Both the position numbers and the translations under genes were made by a program. Positions 60,919 to 64,000 of a stretch of DNA of 64,000 nt are shown here, piece by piece. Below the pieces are notes generated by a model. It was given only the letters and a program-made list of their open reading frames with translations. It searched no databases and had not been told where the DNA came from. Numbering within the stretch: position 1 is the first letter of the stretch; each line of letters starts with the position of its first letter. Source of the stretch: Cyclobacteriaceae bacterium (lineage in GTDB: Bacteria > Bacteroidota > Bacteroidia > Cytophagales > Cyclobacteriaceae); the NCBI GenBank assembly GCA_019638355.1, contig JAHBTY010000004.1, positions 547,615 through 611,614 of the forward strand, given 5' to 3'.

Positions 60919-61317
60919 ATGAAAATATTCACACGACTAGTCTTAGTAATCTTGACGCTTGGTTTTGGTTGCGGCAGTGATGGTGCGCCAGATCATCCAT
61001 GTATTTCGGGAAAAATTGTAGGTCAAAAGTGCGGAATCTACGCTCTACAACTAAATGAAGCAAAGCTAAATGCCACCCAATGGTCTAAAAAAAATTTGAT
61101 TACTGGCGAGATTGAAGGAGTTTACTCTAACGTAATTGGGTTGATTAACCTTCCAGAAGAAAATAGAGTAGAAGGTCAAATTGTTTTTGTTGAACTAAGA
61201 GAGCCAACAAATGAAGAAAAGACCATCTCTTGCTATGCCGATATGCCATCCATACCATCTCCTCTTTACATAGTTCTATTTGCTAGTAATTCAAAGTGTA
61301 AAGAAACCAAAGAATAA
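60919..61317 (+). CDS. Small lipoprotein, unknown
   Basis: 132 residues from the ATG at 60919, which gives a lipoprotein signal (MKIFTRLVLVILTLGFGCGSD). An upstream GTG (60877) is not used. The rest has two or three further Cys (HPCISGKIVGQKCGIYAL; ISCYADMPSI; SNSKCKETKE) and no known motif. It starts a plus-strand pair with a subtilisin, 3 bases apart, so the two are co-expressed. A role as protease partner is only a guess. Confidence 0.65.
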   Translation: MKIFTRLVLVILTLGFGCGSDGAPDHPCISGKIVGQKCGIYALQLNEAKLNATQWSKKNLITGEIEGVYSNVIGLINLPEENRVEGQIVFVELREPTNEEKTISCYADMPSIPSPLYIVLFASNSKCKETKE

Positions 61318-61320
61318 ACA

Positions 61321-63507
61321 ATGAAAACACTTTATCTCTCATTCCTTTTGTTGGGAATCTCTTTCAGTTTATTTTCTCAAAACAAGAAAATTGGAAATCA
61401 AACCTTTATATTCAAATCAGGAGAGTGGTACAAGGTTTCACCTGAAGGTAATCTTCACAAGATTGATAATGAAATTGTGACGATAAAGTTAAAAACATCT
61501 GACATTAATAATTTTATTGAAAATCACAGGGTATCAATAGTTAGAGAGTCAGGCAATGGTTTTTTTGATATACGTGTTCCAAGGAATTTATCAGCGCTTG
61601 AATTTTCTGAAATTGTTCTCAAAGAGCCTTTGGTAGAAAGCATTGATGTTAATACATATGGTTCGTATGGGTTCACACCCAACGACACGCAATTTTCAAG
61701 TCAATGGTATCTGACTAAAATTGGAATGATCGCAACGTGGGATAGAGTTCGGGGCAATAACTGTATTCAAGTTGCAATCATTGATTCAGGGCTTGATATT
61801 GCTCATGAGGATATTGGTCGCGGTGTAGATACTTATGATAATTTATGGAGGAATCAAGGAGAAGACAATTGGACGGATCCTAATAATCCAACCACGGGAA
61901 ACGGAATTGACGATGACGGAAATGGTTTAATTGATGATTGGCGTGGATGGGACTTTGTGAATTTCAATAACGATGTAAGAAGCCCAGGAAACTCACATGG
62001 TACGCATGTTGCAGGAATTGTGTCAGCGAAACTTCATAATGGGAGAGGAATTTCAGGGATTGGTGGCGGAAATAGTACAAACGGCATTCAGCTTATGATG
62101 CTTGGTGTTGGAGAGACTGCACCAAGCTCTGCTGCACTTGATGACGCAATTTTATATGCCATACAAAATGGAGCAGATGTAATTCAGTTAAGTTTATCTG
62201 TTGCCCAAACAAATGCTATTGACAACGCTATTCAAACAGCGATAAATAATGGAATTCCTGTCATTTGCGCATCAGGAAATAATGGACCTAGCCTAGCTGT
62301 ATCATATCCCGCAACCAATCCCAATGTAATTGCTGTAGGCTCTACTAACTCAAGTGATCAAAAAAGTTCCTTTTCCAATTTTGGTACTGAATTGTTTATA
62401 GCCGCTCCTGGAGAGCAGATCAGAAGTACTAGAATAGGCAATACTTATGGGGACGACAGCGGTACATCGTTTGCCGCGCCTCAAGTATCAGCAATTGTTG
62501 GGTTGATCAGAAGCATTAACCCTAATCTAACAGTCCAACAAATCAGGGATGTATTAAGTAATACTGCTGACAAGGTTGGGGGTGTTAATTATAACTGGGA
62601 TCCAGCAAGACCAGGACATTCTCGGGAATTAGGGTTTGGTAGGTTAAATGCCAATGCAGCAATCCAACAAGTTTTACCTACAATCACTGGTAGTAATACC
62701 TTGTGTACAACAAACTCAAATTATTCATTGAGTTTCATTCCACCGAACTCAATTATAACTTGGTCAGTGTCACCGATAGGTTATTTTGCAACAAACGGAG
62801 GAGCAAACACAAACGGAACCGGTGCAACCGCAACTGTAAGAGCGGCCTCGAACTTCGCTGGTTCAGCCACTATATCCTTTATTATACAAGGTGGTTGCAC
62901 TGTAATATCAAGAACAATTTGGGTTGGTACCCCGCAAATCTCAAATCAAAGAGTAGATGGAAGTTCTTACTACGGCCCCACTTATATCTGCCCGGGGAAT
63001 CACTGGCTTCAAGTAACGCCCATTGGTACAACAAACAACGCTAACTGGACAGTTCAGAGCGGAGTTCCTTTTCATGTTACTCCCAATTATCTTGACTTTA
63101 CAATGTATTCCAATGTTTCCTCCATTGCAATTACTGCAAATGCATCAAATGTATGTGGTACTGGAGCAAATGCCGCATTCTACCTTATGCGAAAGACATG
63201 GGGCTGCCCTAGTAGTTATTATTCAATCACTGCATATCCTAACCCTGCATCACAAGAATTAACAGTCTCCACGGTATCGACTTTAGACCTTTCTGATGCT
63301 AGCTTGTTATTTGGAGATGTTTTGAAAGATACACCACCGACACCTAGCAGAGCAGTGCTTATTGATGAGCAAGGTAAGACTGTTTGCGAAGGGCAATTAG
63401 TTGGCAGCGACCTGAAGCTAAATTTAAGAGGACTCAAACGTGGTCTCTACTACATTCATATTTATGTTGACGACCAAATCTACAAGGAGCAAATTTTGGT
63501 GGATTAA
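61321..63507 (+). CDS. Secreted subtilisin-like S8 peptidase with T9SS type A sorting domain
   Basis: 728 residues. Signal peptide ending LFSQ. Catalytic Asp155 (AIIDSGLDI), His226 (NSHGTHVAG) and Ser383 (DSGTSFAAPQ), with the oxyanion Asn in ASGNNGP. A prodomain of about 110 residues precedes it. After the catalytic domain (about 450) comes a beta-rich Ig/PKD-like region (480-640) and a C-terminal domain with YPNPASQELTVS and YYIHIYVDDQIYKEQILVD, a T9SS type A sorting signal. It is exported over the outer membrane and probably digests proteins outside. Gene order with a lipoprotein is noted. Confidence 0.93.
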   Translation: MKTLYLSFLLLGISFSLFSQNKKIGNQTFIFKSGEWYKVSPEGNLHKIDNEIVTIKLKTSDINNFIENHRVSIVRESGNGFFDIRVPRNLSALEFSEIVLKEPLVESIDVNTYGSYGFTPNDTQFSSQWYLTKIGMIATWDRVRGNNCIQVAIIDSGLDIAHEDIGRGVDTYDNLWRNQGEDNWTDPNNPTTGNGIDDDGNGLIDDWRGWDFVNFNNDVRSPGNSHGTHVAGIVSAKLHNGRGISGIGGGNSTNGIQLMMLGVGETAPSSAALDDAILYAIQNGADVIQLSLSVAQTNAIDNAIQTAINNGIPVICASGNNGPSLAVSYPATNPNVIAVGSTNSSDQKSSFSNFGTELFIAAPGEQIRSTRIGNTYGDDSGTSFAAPQVSAIVGLIRSINPNLTVQQIRDVLSNTADKVGGVNYNWDPARPGHSRELGFGRLNANAAIQQVLPTITGSNTLCTTNSNYSLSFIPPNSIITWSVSPIGYFATNGGANTNGTGATATVRAASNFAGSATISFIIQGGCTVISRTIWVGTPQISNQRVDGSSYYGPTYICPGNHWLQVTPIGTTNNANWTVQSGVPFHVTPNYLDFTMYSNVSSIAITANASNVCGTGANAAFYLMRKTWGCPSSYYSITAYPNPASQELTVSTVSTLDLSDASLLFGDVLKDTPPTPSRAVLIDEQGKTVCEGQLVGSDLKLNLRGLKRGLYYIHIYVDDQIYKEQILVD

Positions 63508-63597
63508 ATAATCAATAGCATCGTCAGCGATTGTAATGCAAAACTTACCGAGACAATTTGACTTAAAATTGACTAACAAAGAATAAGTGTACCAATT

Positions 63598-63842
63598 GCA
63601 GCACCAATGCCAAAGCCGCGCGACTTCAACACACACCCAAAGCTATGGCATCCGTGCTGCTTAGTGCGGACAATTGCGGCACATATGCATAACAAAATGC
63701 TTGTGCAATGCGGGGGTTCAGTGTTGTGTTTCAGTTTTTGTTTCATATCAATTATCCTCACGGTTGACAATGTGGACTGGTCGCAAAAGTCATGGCCGAT
63801 GGCCATTTAACTTTTGCTCCTATACCCCGCACTGCACAAGCA
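63598..63842. repeat. Repeat element R3: nested hairpins and inverted TGCTTGTGCAATGCGGGG arms without an enclosed gene
   Basis: Hairpin 1: GCAGCAC (63598-63604) and ATGCCA (63607-63612) pair with TGGCAT (63646-63651) and GTGCTGC (63654-63660). Then TGCTTGTGCAATGCGGGG (63698-63715) and its inverse (63825-63842, 17 of 18 identical). Inside: GCAAAAGT (63783-63790), the palindrome ATGGCC-GAT-GGCCAT (63792-63806) and ACTTTTGC (63810-63817). The whole 63508-63871 gap is filled by this. Confidence 0.7.
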
Positions 63843-63871
63843 CAAACGTTGGTGGCAATACCCTGGACAGT

Positions 63872-64000
63872 ATGGACGAAATAATTGACATAGAAAAAAA
63901 GGACGAACCGAGATTTTTGAAAAAATCAGCAAAACTTTATAAGATTTATGGAGGACTAATTGTTTTTGCAATAATAGTCTCAGTGTTCGTAAGACCACTG
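63872..64000 (+). CDS. Start of a membrane protein gene cut by the right edge
   Basis: ATG at 63872 opens a frame of 43 codons with no stop: MDEIIDIEKKDEPRFLKKSAKLYKIYGGLIVFAIIVSVFV. A charged N-terminal part is followed by one hydrophobic helix. It lies 29 bases after element R3. Too short to name. Confidence 0.5.
   Translation, partial: MDEIIDIEKKDEPRFLKKSAKLYKIYGGLIVFAIIVSVFVRPL

Noticed and set aside
63508-63871. Short open frames on both strands within R3 as genes
   Set aside because: They lie in palindromic DNA, overlap each other, and have no start signals or family motifs.

Overview
The window reads as chromosomal DNA of a free-living Bacteroidota, most likely of the Cytophagales. 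Supporting signs: a gliding-motility/type IX secretion (T9SS) type B C-terminal domain at the left edge, a T9SS type A sorting domain on a subtilisin near the right edge, promoters of the TAnnTTTG type, few clear Shine-Dalgarno sequences, many lipoproteins with a Bacteroidota-style lipobox, and one-gene FtsX permeases without a partner ATPase. No rRNA, tRNA, CRISPR array, transposase or phage gene was recognised.

Layout. 0-7 kb: end of a large secreted protein, then Nudix hydrolase, threonylcarbamoyl-AMP synthase, phosphofructokinase, two tandem SRPBCC proteins and phosphoglycerate kinase. 7-13 kb: a glycoside-hydrolase-like lipoprotein, an FtsX permease and a bile-acid/sodium-symporter-family protein. 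13-19 kb: a complete trans-4-hydroxyproline degradation operon (deaminase, semialdehyde dehydrogenase, epimerase, D-amino-acid dehydrogenase) with a divergent AraC regulator. 19-22 kb: two genes that each appear broken by one frameshift. 22-30 kb: a metallophosphoesterase and a tetR-tolC-adaptor-RND efflux operon with a recognisable operator. 30-36.5 kb: an ECF sigma factor, small SRPBCC/VOC/DUF1801 genes and a two-subunit molybdenum hydroxylase. 36.7-39.3 kb: KtrB/KtrA potassium uptake. 39-48 kb: small housekeeping and unknown genes, HrpB helicase, and a dense set of repeats. 48-59.6 kb: a phosphate transporter with a SET-domain gene, then a cluster of secreted carbohydrate-related proteins (beta-lactamase-like hydrolase, formylglycine-enzyme-like protein, two DUF1080 proteins, a sugar-dehydrogenase/cytochrome c fusion, an esterase/SGNH fusion). 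59.6-64 kb: an accessory stretch with an inverted-repeat-flanked orphan DNA methyltransferase, a small lipoprotein and a subtilisin.

The most unusual content is the intergenic DNA. At least four families of palindromic or tandem elements sit between or inside genes: (A) degenerate arrays with a fixed 7-bp period (CCAGAAA, GTGATTA, GGTATTA and GGCAGTA-like units), often as inverted pairs; one pair encloses a four-helix-bundle (S23/IVP-type) gene inside the hydroxyproline operon, while two neighbouring gaps of the same operon hold pairs without a gene; (B) an ACCTCACCC...GGAGAGGGGAA element beside a DUF559 gene, supplying its C-terminus and that of HrpB, with another copy inserted in frame inside hrpB; (C) GCCACGAAGGCACTAAG-type palindromes; (D) GTGCTTATGCA-type arms with large hairpins that bracket the methyltransferase and recur without a gene at 63.6-63.85 kb. 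The repeated theme of a gene enclosed by inverted elements plus gene-free counterparts is the best candidate here for an undescribed mobile or recombining system. This is inference from one window without any search.
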